Shown here: piece by piece, positions 54,209-64,000 of the stretch
How positions within the stretch are numbered: the first letter of the stretch is position 1
Layout of the letters: every line of letters starts with the position of its first letter
DNA from: Tricholoma matsutake
Taxonomy: Eukaryota; Basidiomycota; Agaricomycetes; Agaricales; Tricholomataceae
Assembly (NCBI GenBank): GCA_026075535.2
Contig: AP026544.2
Coordinates: forward strand, 11,718,001-11,782,000
Length of the DNA: 64,000 bases
Reading direction: 5' to 3'
Translations under genes and position numbers: made by a program
Notes under the pieces: generated by a model
What the model was told of the DNA's origin: nothing
The model's input: the letters and a program-made list of their open reading frames with translations, nothing else
The model's database searches: none

Positions 54209-56527
54209 GCAGGTTATCTGCAGACTATATGAGTGTGTTTGTCACATTGTATTTCTAGTACTGGATTATTTGTATGGATGTTCACTCTCCTCCATGCTGT
54301 ATTTTCAAGATTGTCAAAATCATTCCCAGATGACACTGTGTTTGGCAATGCTTCCAGTCACACATGCCTCCTCCACTACATCTCCATTCCCCAATATTCC
54401 ATTCAAGACATTCTCACAATTCATCATGCAAAACTTCAGTTCCAAAATAACTTTATCAACTGTCCTCATGGTGTTGTTCTCCTTGACAGAAAATCCCAAT
54501 CTGTTGAATTTGCATGCATGGCAGCAATATATCAAGTGCCAGGGGGAAAATCAAACTCAGGCATCAGGATGGATAAAAGGTCTGGCCCGGGCCATAAAAA
54601 AACAGGCCAAACAGCCTTTGAAGATGAAAGATGTGAATAAAGAGATGAGTGAGGAGGAGGAGGAAACTGCATTGGGTTTAAAACTGGATTCTCTTGCAAA
54701 GCTTTTGGATCTGCATCCATATGATGGAGATGGGAGATTTCAAGGCAGATTACAGCCAATCTCTGATGAACTTATCCAACCTGCACATGTCATTTGTCCT
54801 GATGCAATGGAGTGTCAAACTATGGAGTGCAAGTCAGGATCACTGCTTCAAAACACACCAACATGAGATGTGCCACATGTTACACTTATCCACAACAATG
54901 TGGTATATGGGAATGTTCCAGTTTTGACAGGCCAATGTTCCATTTGCAAAACCAAATATATGGCAGATCATGAGCGAGCAGTTGAAATTCAGGTGGAAAA
55001 GAGATTCAGTTGGTTATATCTGAATTCAGCAAAATACCTCAAAATTGGACAAGCTTTATGGGTTGATCAGTTATTCTCCTGTGGTGTTTTGAATGAGATA
55101 TATGACTTTCATGCATCTGCAGCAGCATATACAGCATATTGGAATCACACCTTTGGAAAAAATCAGCTGGTTTGTGTGCAACAGGTTACTCATTGTCAAG
55201 TTTGGCAAGCATTTGTTCAGGAATCAATTTATTCAATTGCTGCTTTATCAGAGGTGGATCTAGTACTCCAGGATGGGCTAGCCATTGATGAGGTCACAAA
55301 GGAAGCCTTTGCTATTCTTGGAGCCAATGGTGTCATTAGGGTGGCTGGAGGGCATACATGCTCAGAATGCACACATGAATACAAATTGATGGCCAATGTC
55401 ATTCCTGGTTCAGATCCATTAGCAACTGCTGGATTCAATGACAGAGTTCCGCAAGCTCCTGTTGCTGTTGGTAATATCCAACATGCTCAAACACCACCAG
55501 ATAACAGAGGTTCTTCAGTTGGGGATGATGATATGCAAGTTGACAAAGGAGTTGTACAATTAGTGGTTCTTGATGGCATAGTAACAGGCCCTTCAGTATG
55601 CTGCAAAGATTCTTGCTCAACTAATTTCTAACTGATGTGATTATCACAGTGCTGTGCTTATGGAGATTGCACTGATGCACTAGCAAATGCTCGTGGTGGT
55701 GTATTTTGTGCTTTGCATGAGCATGAGCATGGTGCAGAATGCTGTGTTGTGGGATGTTCAGATTCCAAGGTTGCTGGAACACAGGCATGTGTGCAACACC
55801 AAGCATATTGGACCAGATATAAAGGCAGTTCTTCTCACCAAAGGGTATCAGGGTTTTGAAGAATGTTGCCGAGGCCTGGAGAAAGTTTACCATGGCAGGC
55901 AGCTGCAGAACCAAATGCACAATGCCTTGATGAGGAAATGCCAGAAGTACAGCGATCAAATTACTTCACACCCCACCAGTTTTATTGTGTGGAAACTATC
56001 TGTGCTTCATGTGGAGTGGTTATTGCATGGACAAAGTTTGCAAATTCAGATTCACCATCCAATATTTTGCATTTCTTGGAAACAGTATACTATACTGAGG
56101 AATCCAGGCCAGCCTATATTTGCATTGACAAAGCTTGTCTGGTGCTCCATCACAGTATTGCCAGTAATGGCTGGGATATATGGAGAAAAACCAGCTGATT
56201 GATGGTTGACTCTTACCATTACATCAATCATCGGCTAACAGATTTCTTGTGCCAAAAGTGGTGCAATCCAGCACCAATGCAGTACTTTACAGTCCCCCAC
56301 CTGTCCTAGTGGACTCCGACCAGACTGACCGGAGTCCACTGGAGTCCAAGTGGAGTCCAAGTGGAGTCCAATTGAACTACACTAAGTCATGTAGAGTTCA
56401 ATCCCCCATTGGAGTCCAACTGGAGTCCGAGTGCAACCAAATGATAAGTCAATTAGATATGAGCTCAAAGGACTTCAGACTTGGTGAATTTCATAAAGTA
56501 CCCGCAAAATAAATTTGTGTACTGCAA

Positions 56528-56604
56528 GAATTGAACTCAAGACCTCACCATAAGGAATCACATGACAAACCAAACAAGTGTGCTCAACCACTTGAGCCAC
56601 AGGA
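56528..56604 (-). ncRNA. tRNA-like module of Z1-d, left, outward-facing (type I)
   Basis: On the minus strand the A box is TGGCTCAAGTGGTTGAGC and the B box GAGTTCAATTCTTGC. It closely matches the type I modules of Z1-a and Z1-b. Confidence 0.65.
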
Positions 56605-57182
56605 GATTTATTGGGGATCAATATAAGGTTTATTTATGACTCAACTTTTCATATTCTTCGAGGAGGCATTTTTCAAACAATTAAGATCAACAAATTTTAA
56701 TTAACCACATCCCTCGTGTAGGACACGAGGGAGTGGGTATAATATAATAATAAACAAAAAAAAAACCCCCTCTCGCATCTTGCGAGAGGGAGGGCAGAGA
56801 TAAATTAAAAATAATAAAAACCCCTCGGCATGCAAAATGCGGGGGAGGGGGGGTTGGGGGATGTGGTCTGGGGTGGGTGTCATCGCCCACCCCTCCTCGC
56901 ACGTGTCCATCGCCGTAGCAAGCCACACCCATCATCCACCCTATGAGCAGTTGCTTGTAGGGCGTGGGGATGGGTGCCATGGTTGTCTTATCCCTGGTGT
57001 GCCCGCCATCCACCCGATGAGCAGCTGCTCATCGGCATGGGCTCTCACAACCCATCCACCCTGCGAGCAGAGGCTCACAGGCATGGGGTGGGTGTGTTGT
57101 CAGCTTTGGGGGGTGCTGGTAGGCATTGTCATTGTCGTCATTGTCGTTGTCGACTGCACACACTCACGATCCACCCTATGAG

Positions 57183-57640
57183 CAGGGGCTTGCAGGCGTG
57201 GGGTGGGTGTGTTGGCTCGTTTGCAGGTGGTGGTGTTGTTACTAGTAGATTATATCCTAGAAAACTAAAAAAATGAGTTAGTTAGTTGATAAAAACAAAA
57301 ACCAAGTGAAAAAAACTTACATAGGGCCCAAACGACGCGATCTGCATCGTTTGGGCCCGCGTTGGCTGGTTTGCAAGTGGTGGTGTCGTTACTAGTAGAT
57401 TATAACCTAGAAAACTAAAAAAATGCGTTAGTTAGTTTATAAAAACAAAAACCAAGTGAAAAAAACTTACATAAAGCCCAAACAATGCAGATCGCATCGT
57501 TTGGGCCCGTGTTGGCTCGTTTGTGAGTGGTGGCGTCGTTGCCAGTAGATTATAACCTAGAAAGCTAAAAAAAATAGGTTGGTTAGTTTATAAAAACAAA
57601 AAGCAAGCGAAAAAAGAACTTATGTAGGGCCCATCCATTG
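57183..57640. repeat. three tandem units of about 150 bp with hairpin and intron-like part
   Basis: Each unit contains GTAGATTATAACCTAGAAA, a T/A-rich stretch and a GGGCCCAAACGA..TCGTTTGGGCCC hairpin (first one 57324-57358). On the minus strand the stretch between hairpins begins GTAAGTTTTTTTCAC and ends TTTTCTAG, like a short intron, so the array looks like repeated exon-intron units. Z1-b has one such unit at about 17849-17980. Confidence 0.65.
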
Positions 57641-57836
57641 GGCTCGTTTGCGGGTGGTGGTGATGGTGGATTGGGCATGGAAGCAGTAACGATGGGTGTC
57701 CACGCAGTGGTGGTGGTAGAGAGAGGAGGGAGGGAGGCGGCCGTCGATGGTGGTGGTGGTGATGGTGAGTGAAGAGCTGGCACATTTGATGACACAGCTA
57801 TATGCTTTGTCATACACAGCCGCACACAGTACCTAG

Positions 57837-60260
57837 CACTGGGTGCAGGGCACAATACCCCTGATGGGGTATTATGTAAGTATCTTGGAAGTATTCCTAA
57901 TACTGTCAAGATACTAGCCCAGAAGTATGTTGCAAGTATGCTGATTGTTGATTACCATACCTCCACATTAGTAACTTGTACATATTGTAACTGTATTCTG
58001 AATGTCTTGGCTGAAAGATAATACAATATTTCCTCCCTACTATCACAATAATATCAAGATACTTCTAATGGAGTATTGAAGTGAAAGATCAAAATATTTT
58101 TCAAGTACTGAGAAGGCAGTAACTTGGTGGTATTGAGGTAATTTCTTCAGTACTACCAAGATACTATCTACAATACTATCAAGGTGATATCACAATACTC
58201 TGCTTGGGATATATTAGCAATGTGATGGAAAAGATCTAGAAAACCTCTGTGTCAGTATGCTTGAAATATCATGGAAGTACACAAACAAAAAGAGTAGTCA
58301 TACACCCCATACCTTCACCATACTAAAGCCAGGGAATATTGGAAGTATTGAAGTGTTGTTTATTCAATACTGTCAAACTACTCTATGGGAAGTATATAAG
58401 AAGAAATTTGATAAATTGGGAAATTATTATTAGCAGATGTCTGCACATGCAGGTCTGATGTTGCAAGTATCCACTTCCATGTCTGAGCACCTACACACTG
58501 GCTGGACAGTAAGATACTTCTGAGAAGGAGTATTCTGGAAATAGTCCTAATACTGCCACCATACTCACCAAGGGATATTTTGCCAGTATGCATACCAATC
58601 TAGAATACTACTTCAGTACCTTCAGCACTATCAAAATATAGTACAATACTGTCAAAATACTTCTAGTGAAGTATGTTGACAATATTAGGAATACTGTCAG
58701 GATACTTTCACAGTACCTCTCAGGCAGTATTGTGCCTTGCACCCAGTGATGTACCTGAGTAAGTACTTGGATGTACAACATGGATGTGCAAGTGGTACTT
58801 GAGTACATACCTGGACACACAAGTAGATATCAAGTAGGTACTTGGATATACAAGTAAGGACTCAAAACAGTAGGTACTGAAATAAGTACCAGTCCGGTAT
58901 GTACTTGAATAAGTCCCGGTATGTACTTGAATAAGTACTGGTAAGTACCAGTAAGTACTTGAATAAGTACTGGTAAGTACTGGTAAGTACCGGTATGTAC
59001 TTGAATATGTACCGGCATGTACTTGCTGGTATGTACTTGAATAAGTACCAGTATGTACTTGAATAAGTCCCGGTATGTACTTGAATAAGTAACAGTACTT
59101 ACCGGTACTTATTCCAGTACATCCCGGTACTTACCAGTACTTATTCAAGTACATACCAGGACTTATTCAAGTACATACCGGGACTTATTCAAGTACATAC
59201 CGGACTGGTACTTATTTCAGTACCTACTGTTTTGAGTCCTTACTTGTATATCCAAGTACCTACTTGATATCTACTTGTGTGTCCAGGTATGTACTCAAGT
59301 ACCACTTGCACATCCATGTTGTACATCCAAGTACTTACTCAGGTACATCACTGGGTGCAAGGCACAATACTGCCTGAGAGGTACTGTGAAAGTATCCTGA
59401 CAGTATTCCTAATATTGTCAACATACTTCACTAGAAGTATTTTGACAGTATTGTACTATATTTTGATAGTGCTGAAGGTACTGAAGTAGTATTCTAGATT
59501 GGTATGCATACTGGCAAAATATCCCTTGGTGAGTATGGTGGCAGTATTAGGACTATTTCCAGAATACTCCTTCTCAGAAGTATCTTACTGTCCAGCCAGT
59601 GTGTAGGTGCTCAGACATGGAAGTGGATACTTGCAACATCAGACCTGCATGTGCAGACATCTGCTAATAATAATTTCCCAATTTATCAAATTTCTTCTTA
59701 TATACTTCCCATAGAGTAGTTTGACAGTATTGAATAAACAACACTTCAATACTTCCAATATTCCCTGGCTTTAGTATGGTGAAGGTATGGGGTGTATGAC
59801 TACTCTTTTTGTTTGTGTACTTCCATGATATTTCAAGCATACTGACACAGAGGTTTTCTAGATCTTTTCCATCACATTGCTAATATATCCCAAGCAGAGT
59901 ATTGTGATATCACCTTGATAGTATTGTAGATAGTATCTTGGTAGTACTGAAGAAATTACCTCAATACCACCAAGTTACTGCCTTCTCAGTACTTGAAAAA
60001 TATTTTGATCTTTCACTTCAATACTCCATTAGAAGTATCTTGATATTATTGTGATAGTAGGGAGGAAATATTGTATTATCTTTCAGCCAAGACATTCAGA
60101 ATACAGTTACAATATGTACAAGTTACTAATGTGGAGGTATGGTAATCAACAATCAGCATACTTGCAACATACTTCTGGGCTAGTATCTTGACAGTATTAG
60201 GAATACTTCCAAGATACTTACATAATACCCCATCAGGGGTATTGTGCCCTGCACCCAGTG
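57837..60260. mobile_element. 2.4-kb near-perfect palindrome with CACTG tips and TAG duplication
   Basis: Two arms of 1100 bp (57837-58936 and 59161-60260) are reverse complements with no length difference around an axis at 59048.5. A 224-bp centre consists of repeats around GTACTTGAATAAGTACYGGTA. Both outer tips read CACTGGGTGCAGGGC. The flanks TAG (57834-57836 and 60261-60263) form a 3-bp target duplication. CACTG-type tips with a 3-bp duplication are typical of CACTA/EnSpm elements, so this is best read as a foldback element of that kind. Mirror-image open frames in the arms are not genes. Confidence 0.85.
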
Positions 60261-60293
60261 TAGCACAAGTAGATGATACCTTAAACAAGTTAC

Positions 60294-60363
60294 TGTGGTG
60301 TAATGGTTATATTGTGTGTTATGGTTACATAAGCAACCGACAGGGATCTGGGTTCGATTCCTT
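60294..60363 (+). ncRNA. tRNA-like module of Z1-d, right, outward-facing (type II)
   Basis: The A box is TGTGGTGTAATGGTTAT and the B box GGGTTCGATTCC, a perfect B-box core. It lies between the palindrome and the right-hand GGACTCCAAC repeats and would transcribe toward the right tip. Confidence 0.67.
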
Positions 60364-62014
60364 TTCTTACACACTTTTTGAGTGGAATCCGACTGGACTC
60401 CCAGTGGACTCCAACTGGACTCCAACCGGACTCCAACCAGAATCCAACTGGCATCCAATTGGACTCCAACCAGAATTCAACCGGACTCCAACCAGACTCC
60501 AACTGGACTGGGACTGGACTGGCAACTTTGCAGGCAGTTGGCTGGTGACCAGTCCCAGTGGACTCCAGTTGGACTCCGGTTGGACTCCGGTCAGTCCGAC
60601 AGGAAAGGTGGGGGAGTGTAAAGACCTCCACCAATGGATGGATCTGCACCAAATCTTGTTATCATGGAGTATGACAGAGAGGGGGTTCCTCACTATAAGT
60701 GTGCATTTAATACACAGGCTTTTGAGCAACTTAATGCCTGGCTTGGTGGTTTTGATTCAGTTTTGAGGAGAATGACGGTGGGGAATTTTAACTGGTTTTT
60801 TCATGCAATGTTATCTTACCATGCTTGGATGGTAATGGAAAAGCAGAGGTTGAGATGTGACAAGGAGAGCTCTGGTGATAGTAGTGACTCTGATAGTGAC
60901 TCCAATAGTGACTCTGATGATTAGTAATAGCTAACTTCCCCAGTAACATTCATGTACTTGTAGTAAACAAATATGATGACAATCTTCCATGCATCCTGGG
61001 CTGTGCCGATTCCACATGGAATGGCAAGGATTCATAATCCGAGTTTTTGGTCACAATCCGTGTGGACTCCACATGGAATTGCTTACAAATCCCCCTTTGG
61101 GGTACTCAATGTGCACAATCCAAGTAATTCTGTGCAGAATGAGCAGAGGCTGCATGGAGTACACAAGGACACATGGGTGAGTGTAAATTACAGTTTAAAG
61201 GTCCGGTCCTACAAACTGGAAAAAGACCAAAACCAAACTGAACTGAACTGAAGTCTGGTTCATCAAGTGGCTATTTATAGGACCAGTCTTTTGCAGTCCA
61301 GTTGCCAGTCTTTCACTTTGAAGAATATCATCAAACCAATGAAAACCGGTTCATATGTCACGTGAGCTATTTCCCCTGATTCCCACACATAATGCCTTCA
61401 GTTTCGCTCCCTGGATCATCAAAAACGGTTGAGAACTGAGAGAGATATGACCAAATACATTTTGGATGAGTATCTTGTTGTGATTAAAATAACTTTGATT
61501 GTACTGCTTACACCTTGCATTACAAAAATGTTGGGTACAATTGGACACCATCCAAGACATAAAAATGACACACATAAACATCTGTACCATGTATCTTTGA
61601 TTAATTTAACATCCCTCACAAGCTGCAACTACATACTACAACTACAACTACAACCTACAAACTACAACATGTAATACAATGTACTTTTGTTCTGGTCATA
61701 TCTCAGTCAAATCTTGATGAAATCTCATAAAAGTTAGACCGGTCGCCGGGGAATTACGATATCCAACTGCTGGTGTAACTGTTAAATGGTCCGGATAATA
61801 GTTGCTGAGAAACATATGGGATATATTGGTACAACAAATTTTACAACAAAAAGTCGGTTTGGACTGGTTTTTATTGGTCCATGGACCAATATGGACTGGT
61901 CCTATGTGGTCCAGTTGCGGTCCATCAATATCTTGGTCAGTCCTGGACCGGTTGCGGTTGCAGTTGCCCCATTTAGACATCAAAAACCGGACTTAACCAG
62001 ACCTGTAAATGCTA

Positions 62015-62940
62015 GTCAGTATTGGTAGCATCACAGGCCAGACAAGCAAAAGTACAGCCAGAGATGACAGTAGACAGAGATGATGAGATGGAGATGGTGG
62101 AGTGGGTATCATAGGATGATGTGCAGACAGTGGAGAAGTCTGAAAATGGAAAAGCATGCTTACCTAAGTATGTGCCCCCACAAATCTTTGACAGTACCAT
62201 GGAGAATACAAATTTTTTCATCAGCTCTATTGTATTGTAGATCTATGGGAAGAAGCCAGAGTTTCATACAGCTGAGTCCAGGATAATGTTTGCTCTCTTG
62301 TATATTCAGAGGGGAAAAGCACTATTTTGGAGAAATGAGGCTATTGATCAAATTGCTGTGGGGAATAAACCATTTGCAACTTTCAAGGAATTTTTTGGAG
62401 AGATTGGGGGCACAGTTTGGGGACCCTAACCCAAAGGCAACAGCCAATGCAAAATTAAAAACCATGTGCCAAGGTTCCCTAATGGTGGATGAATTTATTT
62501 TGCAGTTCAAAGTGGAAGCTTTGCAAATGGACATGGGAGAAGCTGCATTGGTAGAATTCTTGAAAGCAGGATTAAATCCCTCTCTATTCAATGCTATCTA
62601 CCAACTACTTTCTATGCCAGAGAAGTTGGACAAGTGGTATAATTGGGTGATGCACCTTGATCAGCAATATTGGCAGGAACAAGCAGAATTGAAGTTGATG
62701 TACAGAAGTAGTAAATTTGGAAAGCCATCAGGAGGAAAGTCTGAGAAAGGAAAGGTGCCTCAGGTGCAAACTCCGAGGGCACAGCCACCAGTCATGGCAG
62801 TGACACCAATTGTTGCAGAGTCAGTAGTATCAGATACTATGGAGGTTGATCAGGTGGGGAGATGAGACCCACTTAAATGTTTTAAATGTGGGCAGTTGGG
62901 ACACATTGCTAGGAATTGCAGGCAGAAAGAAAGATTAGGG
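62015..62940 (+). pseudogene. Gypsy4 gag with CCHC knuckle
   Basis: Continuing from 50752, the frame reads VASQARQAKVQPEMTV and, with shifts and stops near 62112 and 62240, the capsid-like block FLERLGAQFGDPNPKATANAKL, GSLMVDEFILQFKVEALQMDMGE, ALVEFLKAGLNPSLFNAIY, LDKWYNWVMHLDQQYWQEQAE. A TGA at 62863 (fits CGA) precedes the zinc knuckle CFKCGQLGHIARNC (62880-62921). This gag is intact enough to define the family but cannot be translated through. Confidence 0.85.
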
Positions 62941-64000
62941 AAGCTACAATCAAGGAAGTGAAGGCAGGCAGAAGAATTTTGTGGAAGAGTCCCAGTGAAA
63001 GTTTGGTGACCCAGAATTGTTACAATGTATTAGTATCCGAAGAAACCCAGAGCAAATCAGAAAAGGAAATTGATGGGGAGTACAACCATTGTGAATCACA
63101 TGATGAAGAAAATTGCCAAGCACTATTTCCGAAAACCCCTAAATTCTTTATTCACTCTGCACAAATAGAACCTGAAATCACCTTCACTGTGGATTGAAGA
63201 CAGTGGACACACATGCAGCAATTGATGTGAGAGCATTGCTCAATAGCGGTGCTACAGGATTATTTATTAATTGGTCCTTAATTACTGGAAATGGCATTAG
63301 CACATGCAAGCTATTGCAACCTATGATGGTGTACAATATTGATGGAACAGTTGATTGTGGAGGAACCATTAAGGAGGAGGTGACCATGGTACTAAGGTAT
63401 CAGGGACATCAGGAACAAGCCATATTCGAAGTATGTGATCTTGGGAAAACCAATCTAATAATAGGATGTCTGTGGTTATGGAAGCATAATCCTGAAATTG
63501 ATTGGAAGACTGGGAAAGTACAAATGACTCATTGTCTTAAGGAATGTAATGTGTATGGGAGGAAGGTGAAAAAGGAGAAGAAGGAAAAGAAAGAGAAAGA
63601 ACATCCAAGGAAGTATTCTGTTATGATGGAGGAAGTGGAGGATGAGGAAATGCCAAATGGGGAAGTTCCAATCATGATCAAGAAGGAAGAGCAGAAGCAA
63701 ACCTTTATAGAAATTCATGGAGGACAGTCATGGGATAAGAATGTCATGAAGGTGGCAAAGCCAGTGGAGGAGTGGGTACCAAAAGCATATCATGAATATC
63801 TGTCAGTCTTTCAGAAGAAGGAGTCTGAGCAAATGCTGGTGCAGAAGCCATGGGATCATGTGATTGAGATGAATCCAGGGTTTGTGCTGAAGAAGTCAAA
63901 GGTATATCTGTTATCTTTGAAGGAACAAGGAGAAGTTGATGTGTTCCTAAATGAGCAGTTATGCAAAGGATACATATGACCTTCAAAATCACCACAGACA
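62941..64000 (+). pseudogene. Gypsy4 pol: protease and start of reverse transcriptase, runs off the window
   Basis: A linker frame (62916-63197) leads to the protease in the frame 63194-63979. Its motif reads LLNSGATGLFIN where LLDSGATG is expected; CTCGAT to CTCAAT, a CpG to CpA change, accounts for the lost catalytic Asp. IIGCLWLWKHNPEIDWKTGKVQM follows. A Lys/Glu-rich hinge leads to the polymerase start (KPWDHVIEMNPGF, KVYLLSLKEQGEVDVFLNEQL), broken by a TGA at 63977 that fits CGA. The rest lies beyond 64000. Confidence 0.88.

Larger units (their letters stand above)
56280..60628. mobile_element. Z1-d, non-autonomous Z1 element inside the CxC5/CxC6 gene
   Basis: Perfect 8-bp duplications CACCAATG lie at 56272-56279 and 60629-60636. 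Tips are CAGTACTTTACAGTCCCCCA and, reversed, GAGGTCTTTACACTCCCCCA. Repeats built on GGAGTCCAA or GGACTCCAA lie behind both tips (56310-56430 and 60385-60600). Outward tRNA-like modules are at 56528-56604 (minus) and 60294-60363 (plus). The core has CCCTC..GAGGG palindromes (56705-56850) and tandem 150-bp units with a GGGCCCAAACGA hairpin. No protein is encoded. The palindrome at 57837-60260 is nested near its right end. Confidence 0.9.
54240..60924 (+). pseudogene. Z1-c gene 3: CxC5/CxC6 KDZ-associated protein, candidate transposase, split by Z1-d
   Basis: The first part (54270 on) has LLNLHAWQQYIKCQGEN and SLAKLLDLHPYDGDGRFQG, then a CxC5-like cluster CPDAMECQTMEC..TGQCSICKTKYMADHERAVE. After GLAIDEVTKEAFAILGANGVIR comes an intron (55596-55649) and a CxC6-like cluster CCAYGDC..GVFCALH..ECCVVGC..GTQACVQH. 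The end has FYCVETICASCGVVIAWTKFA, YICIDKACLVL, VDSYHYINHR and, beyond Z1-d, FNTQAFEQLNAWLGGFDSVL up to 60924. The Asp in CIDKAC and Glu in EQLNAW could be catalytic. Stops at about 54864, 55858 and 56197 are TGA fitting CGA. Removing Z1-d restores the frame exactly. Confidence 0.87.
50766..61193 (+). mobile_element. Z1-c, 10.4-kb element carrying three KDZ-associated genes
   Basis: Perfect 8-bp duplications TTTAAAGG lie at 50758-50765 and 61194-61201. Tips are GATGTCTTTACTCTAAGCCA on the left and, reversed, CTGTAATTTACACTCACCCA on the right, the Z1 pattern. Short repeats built on ATTCCATGTGGA lie behind both tips (50790-51050 and 60990-61170). One outward tRNA-like module is on the left (51071-51145); none was found on the right. 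The element holds three plus-strand genes and, nested, Z1-d. Its size, borders and gene load make it the candidate autonomous member of the family. Confidence 0.85.
50753..62014. mobile_element. H2-b, hAT-like element, split by Z1-c
   Basis: Perfect 8-bp duplications GTCAGTAT lie at 50745-50752 and 62015-62022. The left tip TAGTGTTTAAAGG (50753-50765) continues as TCCGGTCC at 61202, matching the tip of H2-a. The right tip reversed is TAGCATTTACAGGTCTGG. Own length without the insert is about 826 bp. Repeats around GGTCCGG and GGACCGG occur at both ends. No transposase is present. Confidence 0.88.

Noticed and set aside
58378..59719. Pairs of identical 70-71-residue open frames as a duplicated gene
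   Set aside because: They are mirror images produced by the palindrome and have no recognisable domain or codon signal.

Overview
The window reads as fungal, most likely from a basidiomycete of the mushroom class (Agaricomycetes). The grounds are introns of about 54-63 nt with GT..AG borders, chromodomain Gypsy elements, UBN2-type Copia gag genes, and several genes of the Kyakuja-Dileera-Zisupton (KDZ) transposon world, including a CxC2-type transposase and a CxC5/CxC6 protein. No host housekeeping gene was recognised. Essentially the whole window is layered transposable elements. Family assignments rest on motifs and remembered family consensus, not on searches.

Layout. 1-470: non-coding. 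471-7701: a degraded Copia element (A) that carries a solo Gypsy LTR, an 8-bp-TSD DNA element (H2-a), a TA-flanked foldback MITE and a second solo LTR. 7702-10715: unassigned DNA holding a short DNA element (Z1-a, 9418-10305). 10716-14790: a chimera of a Copia 5' half and the 3' half of a Gypsy chromovirus. 14791-17236: an antisense Copia remnant interrupted by a tRNA-derived SINE. 17237-18764: Z1-b, truncated. 18765-25017: a Gypsy chromovirus with both LTRs. 25018-42360: a KDZ-element gene cluster in which the transposase gene (minus strand) was split by a third Gypsy element and part of it inverted; three companion genes follow. 42500-50301: a 5'-truncated Copia (B) whose 3' LTR received an intact Copia (C, 44457-50232) with identical LTRs. 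50302-64000: a fourth Gypsy whose gag contains H2-b, which contains Z1-c (10.4 kb, carrying three KDZ-associated genes), which contains Z1-d, which contains a 2.4-kb palindrome.

The most notable pattern is the Z1 family (Z1-a to Z1-d). These elements have 8-bp target duplications and tips resembling TTTACACTCCCCCACC. Behind the tips lie arrays of short repeats whose sequence is specific to each element but shared by its two ends. Next to these arrays sit tRNA-like modules with A and B boxes, all seven pointing outward toward the nearest end. The largest member, Z1-c, carries a CxC5/CxC6 gene that is a candidate transposase.

Decay is dominated by CpG to TpG/CpA change. Nearly every premature stop I could interpret is CGA to TGA, and several lost catalytic residues fit the same change, as expected if these elements are cytosine-methylated. 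Copia C stands out as CpG-rich and undamaged.
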